A stretch of DNA of 64,000 nt. It comes from Mya arenaria. Taxonomy: Eukaryota; Mollusca; Bivalvia; Myida; Myidae. Position numbers and translations under genes: made by a program. Under the pieces are notes generated by a model, which ran no database searches, had not been told where the DNA came from, and was given only the letters and a program-made list of their open reading frames with translations. Positions 51,141 to 61,838 of this stretch are shown here, one piece after another. Each line of letters opens with the position of its first letter. Within the stretch, counting starts at the first letter, position 1. The stretch is from assembly GCF_026914265.1 (NCBI RefSeq), contig NC_069131.1:4375501-4439500 (forward strand), in the 5' to 3' direction.

Positions 51141-51539
51141 CGAGCATCTCTGGTGTCAAGTAATTAGAACGACTACTCAAGTAATAAGATAATTATATGG
51201 TCATTTATTAATCTATATACTGCTTTTGAAATGTTTTTAAAGCAAAAAAATCAATCATCATTAAAAAAAAAAGCCTGGACGGCATTTTAGAATGACTACA
51301 TGGGTACAGTACACCTAAATCAGTAAAATGGATGTACTTTGCTGAAAACAAATTGCAAGCATCAATAGTTAAATAATGCATAAAATTATGGAAATATTCA
51401 ATACCGTCTTCCCAAAATTCTTCGTACTAGAGTCAGGCACAAATTATCTTGCATTTCCAGCTCCTGGATTTTTCTTGAAGCCTCTTTCAAGGTTTTACAA
51501 ACCAGCATTTTTGTTCGCTGTGGTGTACTCATGTGTTTT

Positions 51540-51680
51540 ACACAGATATCAATGACGTAATTGTGTAAACACGCACCTGCCTAAATCCGCACTGTCGTTT
51601 ATCAAAATCCATACTGTATTTAATTTTTACGGTGAAATCCGATTGTATACACAAACTTGTCACGTGACCATTAGTCAGGT
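51540..51680 (+). other. Inverted partial copy of the esterase upstream region
   Basis: It shares TGACGTAA, GCACCTGC.TAAATCCGCA and CTGTCGTTTATC with the reverse complement of 36600-36720, just outside the inverted 68-bp array. No esterase exon 1 coding sequence follows it, so it is a promoter-side fragment, not a second gene start. Confidence 0.65.
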
Positions 51681-52701
51681 AACCGGTGTGCAGGTATGAA
51701 AATACCAGACAAAAGAGCCAGCTATACATTTTGAAAAGCGTTGTTTAGTGTTCAACGTCTTTTATGATTGTCTTTTAAATGTTTTACTTTTACTCATTCA
51801 AAAGTAAAGCAACGTATTAACAGTTTGTCTCATAATCGTATTTTTGTCTTTCGGAGATCCTCGGTTATTTTATCGAAAACAACAAAAATGGCCGAGGAGT
51901 TCCGAATGGTATTTTTTGCATAGTCAAAACGGCAATAAGCTCAACTATAATTCTAGCAGCGGTTACCTTAATTACATTACTCTTTAATGTCACCAACAGT
52001 AAGAAGACGTCATTATTTTTTTGAATTTAATAATCAAGGGTGTTCCAGGTTTCGACGTAAGAGGGGCATCATTTAGAGGCGTAACCGTTTGACTTGCCCC
52101 GCAAGTAACAATTTCTAGTCTGAAATCGGATGCATTTTGGGCGTAAATACCTTTTTTCTCCTACTGTATAGCTATAAAAAGTAATCTTTAACTATTTGGG
52201 GAGGGGGTGGGGCATCGGGTACCCCTCCCCTGAGCCGCATGTGATAGTGTTGGTAATGTTGAATGAATTGGATAAATTTGTTTCTGATTTATTTGAATTG
52301 TCTGCATACAAGTGGTTTGCGAAACCGTCATGTATAGTTTGTGTACTTATACTGGTCATGTTAAGAAATTGATGACATTTTCTAACGTGTTCAAATGAGT
52401 AATTGACAGTTGTTTCTTGTTCTACAAGTCATATTGTAAAATGACACGCAAACTTTTATTAAGATTAAAATCGGAAAACAAGTCTCCTTAACAAAACGGT
52501 TGTGGACATTGAACGTTTTGGGTGTTTTTAAAGTTAAAGTTTTTAAATAGTGAATATTTTGGGCAATATACTATTTCCCGGCCTCACGCCGTATTATCGG
52601 TCCATATATATTGAAATAATTTAAGGCTTCAGGCCTCGGATTGTGTTGCAAACCGTTTTGTTAAACAAAATTGACAATCTTATTTGCTTTTAATATGTTA
52701 C
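51681..52701. other. Spacer with no recognised feature
   Basis: Low-complexity AT-rich sequence with scattered short open frames; no gene or repeat family was recognised. Confidence 0.5.
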
Positions 52702-52706
52702 ATATA

Positions 52707-55700
52707 CACGGTGGAGAACCCACGTGACTTATTTGGTAAAGTGCACGGCAACAAATGTCAACAAGTCTCGATTCAGGTAAGGTTTTTAAAGATAACTTTC
52801 TTAATATTTGGAGAATTTTTGTGAAATAAAGACCATAAACCCCGCATTTAAGAGCTCTATCCACGGTAATAAAGAACTTTCTCTAATATCCTAAAGTTTT
52901 CCTGAAAATCTTGACCAACTGATTTCTCAGAGTTGAAATATAATGCAAAGTACACGGCTTTTGACAAATCTATCGGTTTACCTCATGTAAGCCGTAAATA
53001 ATTCATACACAAATCTTATTTTAAAACGTTTTATGTATTTTATAGTTTTCAGCGTGTATTGTTTAACTTTTAGTTATTTCAAAGGTAAAAATGAACTAAA
53101 ACCAAATTGATAAAGTACACGGACATTTTAGGATGATAAAGTACACGGTCATTTTAGTTTATGTTTGAAAGTAGAGTGCGGTTTACAAACTAATCGTTAT
53201 ATAAGCATTTTCTATTCGTGAAGTCAGAATGTATATTGTTTAGTTTTTATCTAAGTTGTAACAATAAATTTTGCATTATAACGCACACCTAAATAACTAA
53301 ATATTTAGCAATCATATTTAATGAGGAGTTGAAAGATAGTCTATGGAATAATTTAAGAGAAAGTCTGCCATTATAAGTTCGATTACTTTAAAATATGCAG
53401 ATCAATACAGAATCATACATACATTTCTTCAAAAATCTGATAGTTTTACTTATAAATTACAAGCTGGACTGTCGGCGAATAAAACATCTCTGTAGTTAGC
53501 GGCCCGTTTGTGGTGATTATAAATTTCATGAATGTTCCTATTTTGATGTGTTTTGCACATCACAATTAGTTTATATATATTTCCACATTTAAAGCATATT
53601 GTTCATACCTTTCAGGTAACGCTGAATCTTTTATTTGGTTCAGTCTGAACAAATATTATCTGATCTACATCAGTAAAACTGCGGTCGTTCGAACAATACA
53701 GACAGGAACTCATTGTAAAGATGGAGGCTCGGAGTTAGATGGTAAACAGCAAGGAGGAATGAGAGCACACTATATTACCAACTTACAGGCTAGGACTAAG
53801 ACTTGAACATCTAGATAAGAGCTGAGCATGGAACATAAGAATGTTCTAGACTAAAGGCTGAAATGTGATTACAAAATAATTGTGTTTCAAAGCTTGCTGA
53901 ATTATATAAGATACATGCAGTTAAGAGTTTATAGGAAATAAATGGGAAAATGACAACAATGCATCTCTAAACCTTGTGAAAATGTTTTATGCTCAATCCG
54001 TTTTCATACTATTTTTACACTGCAATTTTTTCAGTACTGTAAGACAAACGAACATTTTGAAAGAGCACCATTTGGTAACAGTACGTTTTGCTATTTATCT
54101 TAATAAAATGTTAAACTCATGAAAACGTTATTTTAACTCGGCAACATACTGGAATACACTTCTAACTAGACCATTTTAATCTTTCAATGTGTCATGATTA
54201 GGTGTGTTTCGCCTTAAATTGCCTGCTGAGTCCAGATTTGAACTTGAATGCTGAGCGACACTAGACATTTGTGACGTGTCATACCCCTGTGTCTAGCAGA
54301 AATCTGGTCACTGAGATTGGTCGTGTCACCCAAGTTGAACCCACACACACCACAGGTTAGCTTCAATTGGCCGCTTTCGCGTCTTTCGTGTATCTTCAAG
54401 TCTTGCAAGGGCAGTTTTGCCACACTATTTGCAAACGTGCAACTTTGTCTCGCCGTGATTGCTGCACCTATAAAAAAGACATGTACTGTCACAAGTTAGC
54501 GAGAATTGCTGGCAATGTCAGTACTTGAATATAATTTATAAAAAACACTATATTACTGCCACGCAATGAGTGTTTGATTGTGTAATCAGCACCATAAAAC
54601 TGAACGACCCTATCCACTGAAACATGGACCACATTATTACCCGGTATGTGAAAAACGCCACCCCTAAAAAACGTTGAAAACACAGTCAGACGACGGCAAA
54701 TCTTAACCTCTACACGAGGGGAGTCGTAATAAAAGTATAACTGTTAGTATATTCTTATTTCTCGGCGAAAAAAATAAAGCTAAAAACTAACCTTTGTCTG
54801 TGTAAACACTTTCCCGCAAAAACGATGGCAATCGACCAGAATGCCTTCTATCGTGGTCTACTAGATGTTTTTTTATTTTTTTTTTGAAATGCCATTCCGC
54901 ATTCTTTGCATAAAGTCGGAGTCTTCATATTCTGAAATGAAACAAATATCACAAAATTATAAGTCTTTCAAATCAGCTAGCAATCGAAGACATTAAAAGT
55001 ACAAGAATACTTTTCTTTCTCAAAATTGACAAAATGAAGAGTTATTAAGCAGTTATGTGATACTGTTTACCATGTAAAATGAATACAAACACGTTTTACA
55101 TATACGATACGAAAAAGAAGTGGAACACCCTTTACAAAAACTTCAAGCCCTTTATATGTCAATTGCGAATATATTGTTAAAATACGGGACTGAATTTTAG
55201 TGTGATAACACATGTTTCCATGATTCATGAAAATGAGCCCATCATTTAGGCGACTCTGTCGGTCTAACTGTTAAAACGCGTTCATTCTTCCCTTGCCACT
55301 CCATTACAATGCGTCTTTTCAAACATGGAGCAATGTTCAATAATGAATTTGAAGAATAGAAATAATAAAAATATTTATAATAACTCGTTTTAGCACCAGC
55401 CATTGAAATAATGAGTATATACACTGAAGGTTGTAAACGACCGTGTACTTTATCAAACCTAAAATGTCCGTGTACTTTATCAATTTGGTGTTAGTTCATT
55501 TTCGACTTTGAAATAACTATAAGAAGTTCAACAATACACGCTGAAAACTTTAAAATACATAAAATTTGCTTAAAATAAGATTTTTGTATGAATTATTTAC
55601 GGATAGCATGAAGTAAACCGATAGATTTGTCAAAAGCCGTGTACTTTGCCTTAGATTTCAACTCTGAGAAATCAGTTGGTCAAGATTTTCAGGAAAACTT

Positions 55701-55887
55701 TAGGATATTAGAGAACGTTCTTTATTGCCGTGGATGGAGCTCTTAAATGTGGGGTTTATGGTCTTTATTTCACAAAAATTCTCCAAATATTAAGAAAGTT
55801 ATCTTTAAAAACCTTACCTGAATCGAGACTTGTTGACATTTGTTGCCGTGCACTTTACCAAATAAGTCACCTGGGTTCTCCACCGTG
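52707..55887. mobile_element. 3.2-kb element with ~445-bp terminal inverted repeats, CACGGTG ends and 5-bp duplication
   Basis: The left repeat (52707-53150) and the reverse complement of the right repeat (55439-55887) both begin CACGGTGGAGAACCCA and match over their full length with small changes. Homology stops exactly at CAC. Both sides are flanked by ATATA (52702-52706 and 55888-55892), a candidate 5-bp target duplication in AT-rich DNA. Each repeat carries four AAAGTACACGG-like motifs. The interior of 2.3 kb has no recognisable transposase. It contains a decayed zinc-finger sequence, so the element is non-autonomous. CACGGTG ends with 5-bp duplications are reminiscent of Transib/ProtoRAG elements, but that assignment is inference. 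Confidence 0.85.
54214..54931 (-). pseudogene. Decayed C2H2 zinc-finger coding sequence inside the long-TIR element
   Basis: An exon-like block at 54931-54792 follows an acceptor (ATTTCAG) and starts ATG AAG ACT, reading CKECGMAF. A run of ten A then seven A around a T breaks the frame; beyond the run, another frame shows a C2H2-like L-x2-H-x3-H tail. A second block at 54467-54214 follows TTTTTTATAG and holds finger-like pieces (LQDLKIHERRESG, LTCGVCGF) split by a frameshift and a stop. This looks like a broken C2H2 gene, though homopolymer sequencing error could explain the first break. No transposase motif was seen. Confidence 0.5.
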
Positions 55888-55892
55888 ATATA

Positions 55893-56533
55893 TTAATTGA
55901 TATTTTGTAGGAATGAGTTAAATATTACACATTCTGTTATTTTTGTCTTCCACTACTTATCCATGATGCCAACATCAAGTTCACGTATTTCCTTTAAAGT
56001 TAATTCTTCTTGTGCCGCAGACTCTTAACAAAAAGCAACCGTACATATGCGTTGTATTGTTTGTAAGAGTTTTGTCACTATATTATTTCTATTAATTGTT
56101 TAAGATTTGAAAGTGGAGTTGGAACAAAGTTAAGGTTTCGTGCTTAATTTAAAGTTATATATGATATTTTATGGAGGAATTTCGCAATCTTCCATATAAA
56201 GGTTATGCATGTCGTTCTTCGCTTTGTTTGATCCGGAAATACACTACCGCGCCATGTCCTTTTTCTGACTTTTTAAAATTTCTTTGACAAGTTTTTCCGT
56301 ATATACAGCTAGACGATTCGTTTTCCCAACATTAATAAAGTCTGCATCCATTAAGGATATGTAAAACATATAGCAGCCATTTTGAGTAGGGGACTAAATC
56401 AATCAAGGCCTGCTCCATTACAAACTGATGCATGTACATGTAGTTAATAAGAATGTGATGAAAGTATTTTTGCCCACTACTCAATCATTTTTGCCTTTAT
56501 AATAATATGTAATGCGCAGTGAGCTCGGCATAC
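55893..56533. other. Spacer with no recognised feature
   Basis: No gene, structured RNA or repeat family was recognised. Confidence 0.5.
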
Positions 56534-56953
56534 TATGGGCGTTTTTGTTGATACCGAACCAGTTTCAGTTTTGGTGTCAATGCTTTCAGCAGTTTCGAAC
56601 TGGTTTTTGATAGTTTGGCTAAAAGTAACAATTAAACGCATGGTTTTGTGTACAGTTTAAACATGGTGCAGCTACTGCATGTAGCCATTATTTCTAGTTA
56701 TAAATATAACCTTTATCACTTAGCTCATTTGCCCATTGTAAGGCATTGTTATCAAAAGGATTGAGTTCCAACAAAGGTGGTTCATCACTTTCCGCCATGT
56801 TGGGGTTTCGATAGTTTCGAAAACCGGTTTCGGTTTTCGTTAAAAAAACGATAAAACTGGTTTTGGTTTTATTTGAAACTGTAACAACAAATGCACAGTT
56901 CGTGAAACCGATCTAAAAATGAAACCAGTTTATAACCAACAAAAACGCCCTAT
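56534..56953. mobile_element. MITE-like element, about 420 bp
   Basis: The left end is TATGGGCGTTTTTGTTG and the reverse complement of the right end is ATAGGGCGTTTTTGTTG, continuing to a shared AACTGGTTTC/ACCAGTTTC motif. The interior is rich in GAAACCGGTTTCG-like palindromic pieces. Noncoding; superfamily not assigned. Confidence 0.75.
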
Positions 56954-57090
56954 TATATTCAGAGGAGTGTTTTCTCTTATTTATTATATGTCTAAGGAAG
57001 TCATTTTGTATTTTTTTATTTGATCAGAAATTCATATCCTCAAATATCTGATCCAAGGTAAGTATAGGTAACTATGTAATAGTAAGATGA

Positions 57091-57178
57091 CATGAATTAA
57101 AATCTTAATGATTAAGAATGGGCGGAGTGAGCGGGGCGAACGAGCCCTTTTTAATTACTAAGATTTTAATTCAGGTCA
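57091..57178. repeat. Short hairpin (inverted repeat, arms about 36 bp)
   Basis: GACATGAATTAAAATCTTAA..GATTAAGAATGGGC pairs with the block ending in CTAAGATTTTAATTCAGGTC, with a GC-rich loop (ggagtgagcggggcgaacga). It may be a small foldback element. Confidence 0.65.
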
Positions 57179-57309
57179 TATAACTGACTTAGAAATCAAC
57201 CTCATTGGCTGACACATTGTCAACGCAAAATCTGACGCAGGGATTGTGTATAGGATCGAGTGGCAGTGGGCGGACCTACAAAATGGAATCAGTCTTAATG
57301 ATTAAGCCT

Positions 57310-58600
57310 AGTAATTCCTGATTGCCTATCTGCAATTTCATTGGCTGTAAATGTAGGTTGTATTCTGAAGTAGAATGAAAAAATAAGTTGAACATTAATT
57401 GGTATATTTAAATTTCTTCTAGGATTAGATGGAGAAGCATGGCTTTATTTCTCGGTTTAACCATCCTCGGCACCTCAGCGTATCATGACCTATATGATAT
57501 CATATAGGTTATATAGGATGGGTTTAACTTGACAGCTTGGGGAAAATGTGCCTCAGTATTTATATCTATATGTTCTGACCATTTCGATTGTTTTATTTCT
57601 ATTTTAAAAGGGAATTTGTATGTCTTGTCTACTCCAAACACCAATACATTGTATTTATTTTTGTTAATAAATTTTAAGTTTCAAAACTATACATTATTAT
57701 TTAAACGCATTTTATATTCCTTGAGAAGGTATCCTTTGCAAAATGACCGTGTCGCCAGAATACAACAGCGCCTGAAGAATAACGGGTTTGTGAAATTTCA
57801 ATCATTTAGTTAATGGCAATAAGGCCACTGATTTTATTGTTCGTTTTACAAACCCGCCGCTCAAAAAAGCGCGATTTCAGAAAAAAAAATGAAAATCTCA
57901 AACTGTTTTATTAACTCTGCTCTTTTACTCGTCGATTGAAATAAAACGTCGGGGAAAGAAAGACAACTTCTTCCATATACACTTTTCATCGTTTCTATAG
58001 CCAGTCGTCCAATCGTAAGCGCTGATTTTTTTATCCAGACGTTTGATTGGACAACAACGCTCGAAGATACATGGCAGACTGGTTACAGTTAAACTATTTC
58101 TTGGACAACAAAACAGTATATATATATGTTAAAATAGATGAAAATGATACTGCCTCCGATATTATTAACATAAGAATTCCCTTTAATACTTTCATAAAGA
58201 ATGTATGTGCATATCGAACAGCTCGAAATGCATGTAAACATGAAGGGAGATCGACATCATACCAATTGACATGCCGGGCTACGTGTTGATACAATTCGGG
58301 GTCAAATTCAATGTCATAGAGGTTCTGTCAAAAACAGAAGTAAAAAACGTGCTAGAGACAAAGACTGTCAATTCATTTGATATAATGATGTCCACGACAG
58401 TCGACAAAGAAATTTGATTGAGTTCCTCCTGAAAAATATTATTCTGGCGTTTTTTTACTCTGACTTAAATGTTTTTATTTGTGCCGGTGCCACGGACCTA
58501 TTATATTCCGTGTTTGCGCCATATATAAAAAAACGCTGCACATAATAAGTTCAAAATAGTTTTTACTTTCTTTTGCTGTGTATAAACCTGGGAAGAAAAG
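57310..58600. other. Spacer; short open frames only
   Basis: Plus-strand frames of 94 codons (57529-57813) and 80 codons (58047-58289) start with ATG but show no domain, signal or exon support. I list them only as unsupported frames. Confidence 0.4.
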
Positions 58601-58680
58601 TGTGTCCTGGTTTGGGATTCGAACCCATAACTACCGGAGGACTAGCATGGCCATCTTATAACAGTATTCAGACTCATGGT
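58601..58680 (-). repeat. tRNA-like sequence (degenerate)
   Basis: The minus strand contains GGGTTCGAATCCCAAACC, an excellent B box/T arm at about 58611-58628. It is preceded by GATGGCCATGCTAGTCCTCCGG, which could be the anticodon side. The D arm is poor and no clean acceptor stem closes, so it is probably a tRNA pseudogene or SINE head. Confidence 0.45.
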
Positions 58681-58734
58681 TTGGTCTGAAATGGTGTTTG
58701 AAAGTCATTTTGGGACCAAATTGAGCTAACTTGT

Positions 58735-58965
58735 GTTTATAATGTGAACAGTGTTATGATTGCGAACAGCATCTAGTCAGTATTACCAGTCATGTGATAA
58801 TTCAAATGAAACTTAAGTGTTTAATATAAAACTTAGGTTAAGATTGTGAACAGTACCTAGGCAGTATTAACCATCATGTGATAATTTAAATGAAACTTAA
58901 TAATATTGATCAATATCGAATTGCTGTTAAGATTTAATGATGTGAACAACATTCAGGCAGTAATT
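58735..58965. repeat. Two to three diverged ~95-bp direct repeats
   Basis: GTGAACAG..CTAG.CAGTATTA, CATGTGATAATT and AAATGAAACTTAA recur at ~58745-58830 and ~58850-58920. A weaker third copy follows from about 58935. Noncoding. Confidence 0.6.
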
Positions 58966-59049
58966 GGTCAGTGATCGGAAGAAAACTATTGTTGTACCAA
59001 AAATAACAAGATTTTGTTTTTTTGTTGATTTTATTTCCATCTCCAGTCT

Positions 59050-59233
59050 TGAACATATTCAATGATAGAGAGGACTCTATTTAGTCATTTCGAGATTTTC
59101 TGATATTGTTAAACTGCAGTAATTCATAGTCATTTTATGCTAGATCGTTGGTAGGAGTGACCCCTTTGATAAGCCTGAAGATAAAAATAAATATTTTAGG
59201 TTTAATGTCACTAAATTTTCTACAGGTCAAATG
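59050..59233 (-). repeat. Dispersed repeat, inverted copy of 13019-13200
   Basis: Its reverse complement carries AAATTTAGTGACATT, CCTAAAATATTTATT, ATCAAAGGGGTCACTC and TCAGAAAATCTCGA in the same order as the 13-kb copy. The two copies are 46 kb apart, one in a TTC38 intron and one intergenic. Confidence 0.7.
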
Positions 59234-59275
59234 ACACCAAAGCAGGAGTTCATTCCCATCAAATCACTGTGATAA

Positions 59276-59378
59276 ACGTAATAAGATTCGTGTTACCCTT
59301 TACGAAGTGAAATTCTGTTAGCGCCTGAATCTGGAATGCATTTATAGCTAAATGGTAACACGAGTCTTTTTACGTTAA
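59276..59378. repeat. Short inverted repeat (arms about 27 bp)
   Basis: AACGTAATAAGATTCGTGTT at the left pairs with the reverse complement of GGTAACACGAGTCTTTTTAC at the right. Further palindromic pieces (ATCTAGATATCTAGAT, 59537-59552) follow. Probably a foldback remnant. Confidence 0.6.
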
Positions 59379-59674
59379 CCAGTTAGTATGTTACTTATTA
59401 AGTATAATTCGCAAACCATAACTAGATAACCTGTTACTGTTGTACAGCTAAAAAAGGTGGCAGTTCTGGGCACTTTTAAGCCTGTTTTTATAAGTCTAAT
59501 GATAGTTACGTTACCAAAAACGTAACGCGAATATTATCTAGATATCTAGATAACTATCGCGAAAATTAAGTGGTGAACACGAAACAATTCGCGAACGTTA
59601 GCAGGTTATCTTACGGCGGTTTTATGTCACCATAATTTTGGTTAAACGAAATACGTTACTAAAGCTTATTACGC

Positions 59675-59923
59675 TTAAAGCTGCACTCTCACAGATTGAA
59701 CGTTTTGACACTTTTTTAATTGTTTGTCTTGGAACGAGCCAATTTTTGCGAAAATCCATGAAAACCAGTTATATGAGACTGCTGACAAAAAATATAGCGC
59801 AGATTTTTAATCAGCCATCTTATATCATTGGTTTGAAGAAATTTATGCAAATATTTGCTCTTTCCAAGACAAAAAAATAAAAAAAGTTGTAAAACTGGTA
59901 TATCTGTGAGGGTGCAGCTTTAA
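59675..59923. mobile_element. MITE, about 250 bp, same family as 34473-34848
   Basis: The left end is TTAAAGCTGCACTCTCACAG and the right end, reverse-complemented, is TTAAAGCTGCACCCTCACAG, flanked by TA. The interior shares CGTTTTGACAC and CCAAGACAAAA..AAAAAGTTGT with the 34-kb copy. The 80-codon frame inside is not a gene. Confidence 0.85.
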
Positions 59924-60703
59924 TATCTTTCGAGAAGTTGGGGCTGCCCACCAAAGTTATTAAAAATACAGTTAGAACATTTCTTTCAACTTTACATCAC
60001 TTTTATTTTTGCATATTTCCAAGAAACAGTTCAGTCCAAAAGCGATGTGGTCTGCATATGTAAGTCTCCTGACGTGTTTACTTCCCGACTGAAAATATAA
60101 ACGCAAAATATGATTTGTTTAACGAAACACTAAAAAAGAGTATAATTAAATGTCGGTCTACCGTCCGAAGAAGCAATTTGTATCTAATTATCACTATAAG
60201 ATCATATTGATTTCTATTGACTAAAACGTTGTTAGGAACATTCAAGACACAAGAATCCTTATTTAAAGACGAGTATATGCTTACAAGAAACATAAGCTCA
60301 ATGAGCTATTTTCAGACATATGGTATATTTATATATATAGAGGGAGAAATTGATGGCTGCGTGTATATAAAAAACAACATATTTTCGAAATAAGTAAAGA
60401 AATACTGTCATTTGTAAACGACTTGACAAAATAATAATTTCACCCTGCCTTTCCCCCAATTCTACTGCTACTTCTAGTTTCTATTTTCTTGTTTTATGTT
60501 TTACTAATTTCAAAACCTGACTGTTGAAGTGTTATTGTACAGCACTTCCTCAAAAGTCAGTTTTACGACTAGGGGACTATATATTTAGTCTTGACACAAT
60601 GCATGAATACATAAGTGTTCTTGCATCATCTGCTATACCGGAGGTACTACTTTGTCCTATGTAACGTCGTCTGCGAAAATAAGTCATGTTGATGTATTCT
60701 TGT

Positions 60704-61202
60704 TAAAAGGACTGTCTCACAGATGAAAAAATAGCGAAAAAAAATTGTCGAAAAATGACATAAACTTGGCATCGATGTGTTCAATGCATTGAAACTTAAT
60801 TATTGAAGTACCACATAGTTTACAATTTATTTAAGTTTAGCAGTTATTTCGTATTTTTCCATAAAAAAGTTACTGGGTATGTCTACCGGGTAGAATTCAT
60901 TCCTTTTGCGTGATTGGCTAGTTGGCGTTATCACGTGATATTGCGGAGGTAGGTCTATAGCTTAATTATGTCACCCTATATGTAAAAGCCTTGATAGATT
61001 AGTATGGAAGACGCTAGATTTCAATTTTGGCGACGCGGGTTCGAACCCGGGCTCCGACACATTTTTTTTTAAACATTTTGGTACCTTTTTTACAATTTTG
61101 ACATCAAAGCGTAACACATTCTATTAGATAATTGTCCTGAGATTCGTTACAAAAAAACAACAACGTTTTTTGGTGCCAATATGTGAGACAGTCCCTTTAA
61201 CA
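60704..61202. mobile_element. Element of about 500 bp with TIRs and a tRNA T-arm-like insert
   Basis: The left end is TTAAAAGGACTGTCTCACAG and the right end, reverse-complemented, is TTAAAGGGACTGTCTCACAT. At 61033-61060 it carries GCGACGCGGGTTCGAACCCG plus GGCTCCGACACA, a strong B-box/T-arm sequence next to a T run. A second copy without this insert is at 48137-48613. It has no coding frame. Confidence 0.8.
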
Positions 61203-61665
61203 ACTAAAACAAAGTTTAAACGTAAAGACAGATATCAAACCAACTTGTGTAATATTAAATTTAAGAATCATTTTGAAAAATTGTAAACATAGTAACGATT
61301 GCGTGTTCATGTGGCACGAAACCTCGCAAGAAAAAAAATCGTCACTTTTTTGCCACATGACTTATTTCCTTGACAACGACACGTCTTGTATTTTACAACT
61401 TAATATTGGGCTTGATTGGATCAAAGAACGATGTAGCTAATCGGATTACTCGATTTGAATAACGGACCTATTCAGTAAAAGCAGTCAATGATGTATGACC
61501 ATAAGACTGACTTAAGTCGCATATTAAATACCACCCCTGAACGAAGGCCCTGCAACCGTACGCCAATCGCCTTTAAATATCCGATCATATTTAACTCAAA
61601 ACCAGTCACCCACACTGACGGGATCAGCTTCATGTCTGCTTATTGTCATTCCTGACATCACATAC
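61203..61665. other. Spacer with no recognised feature
   Basis: A short inverted pair (CATGTGGCA at 61310 and TGCCACATG at 61352) is present. No gene was seen. Confidence 0.4.
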
Positions 61666-61669
61666 AGTG

Positions 61670-61838
61670 TGTGTATACCACGTGATAAATTACGTCATAA
61701 ATGCTACGTAGGAAGGCAATATTTTGCTCTGAATGAAGACTTCTACTATTCATTCATCTTATGAAATGTAACATGGCGCAGTCTACGCCGCTTCCGACGT
61801 AGCATTTGTGACGTTATTTGTCACGTGGTATAGACGCA
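61670..61838. repeat. Hairpin-forming inverted repeat with arms of about 47 bp
   Basis: The left arm TATACCACGTGATAAATTAC..GTCATAAATGCTACGTAGGA pairs with the right arm TCCGACGTAGCATTTGTGAC..GTTATTTGTCACGTGGTATA. The loop is about 75 bp. Both arms carry CACGTG and a GACGT/ACGTC core. It could be a small foldback element. Confidence 0.75.

Noticed and set aside
51540-51760. A second divergent esterase gene start
   Set aside because: Only the upstream sequence is duplicated; no signal peptide or FLGVPYA-type exon follows on the plus strand.
58601-58680. A functional tRNA gene on the minus strand
   Set aside because: The T arm is good but the D arm and acceptor stem do not close; kept only as a degenerate tRNA-like sequence.
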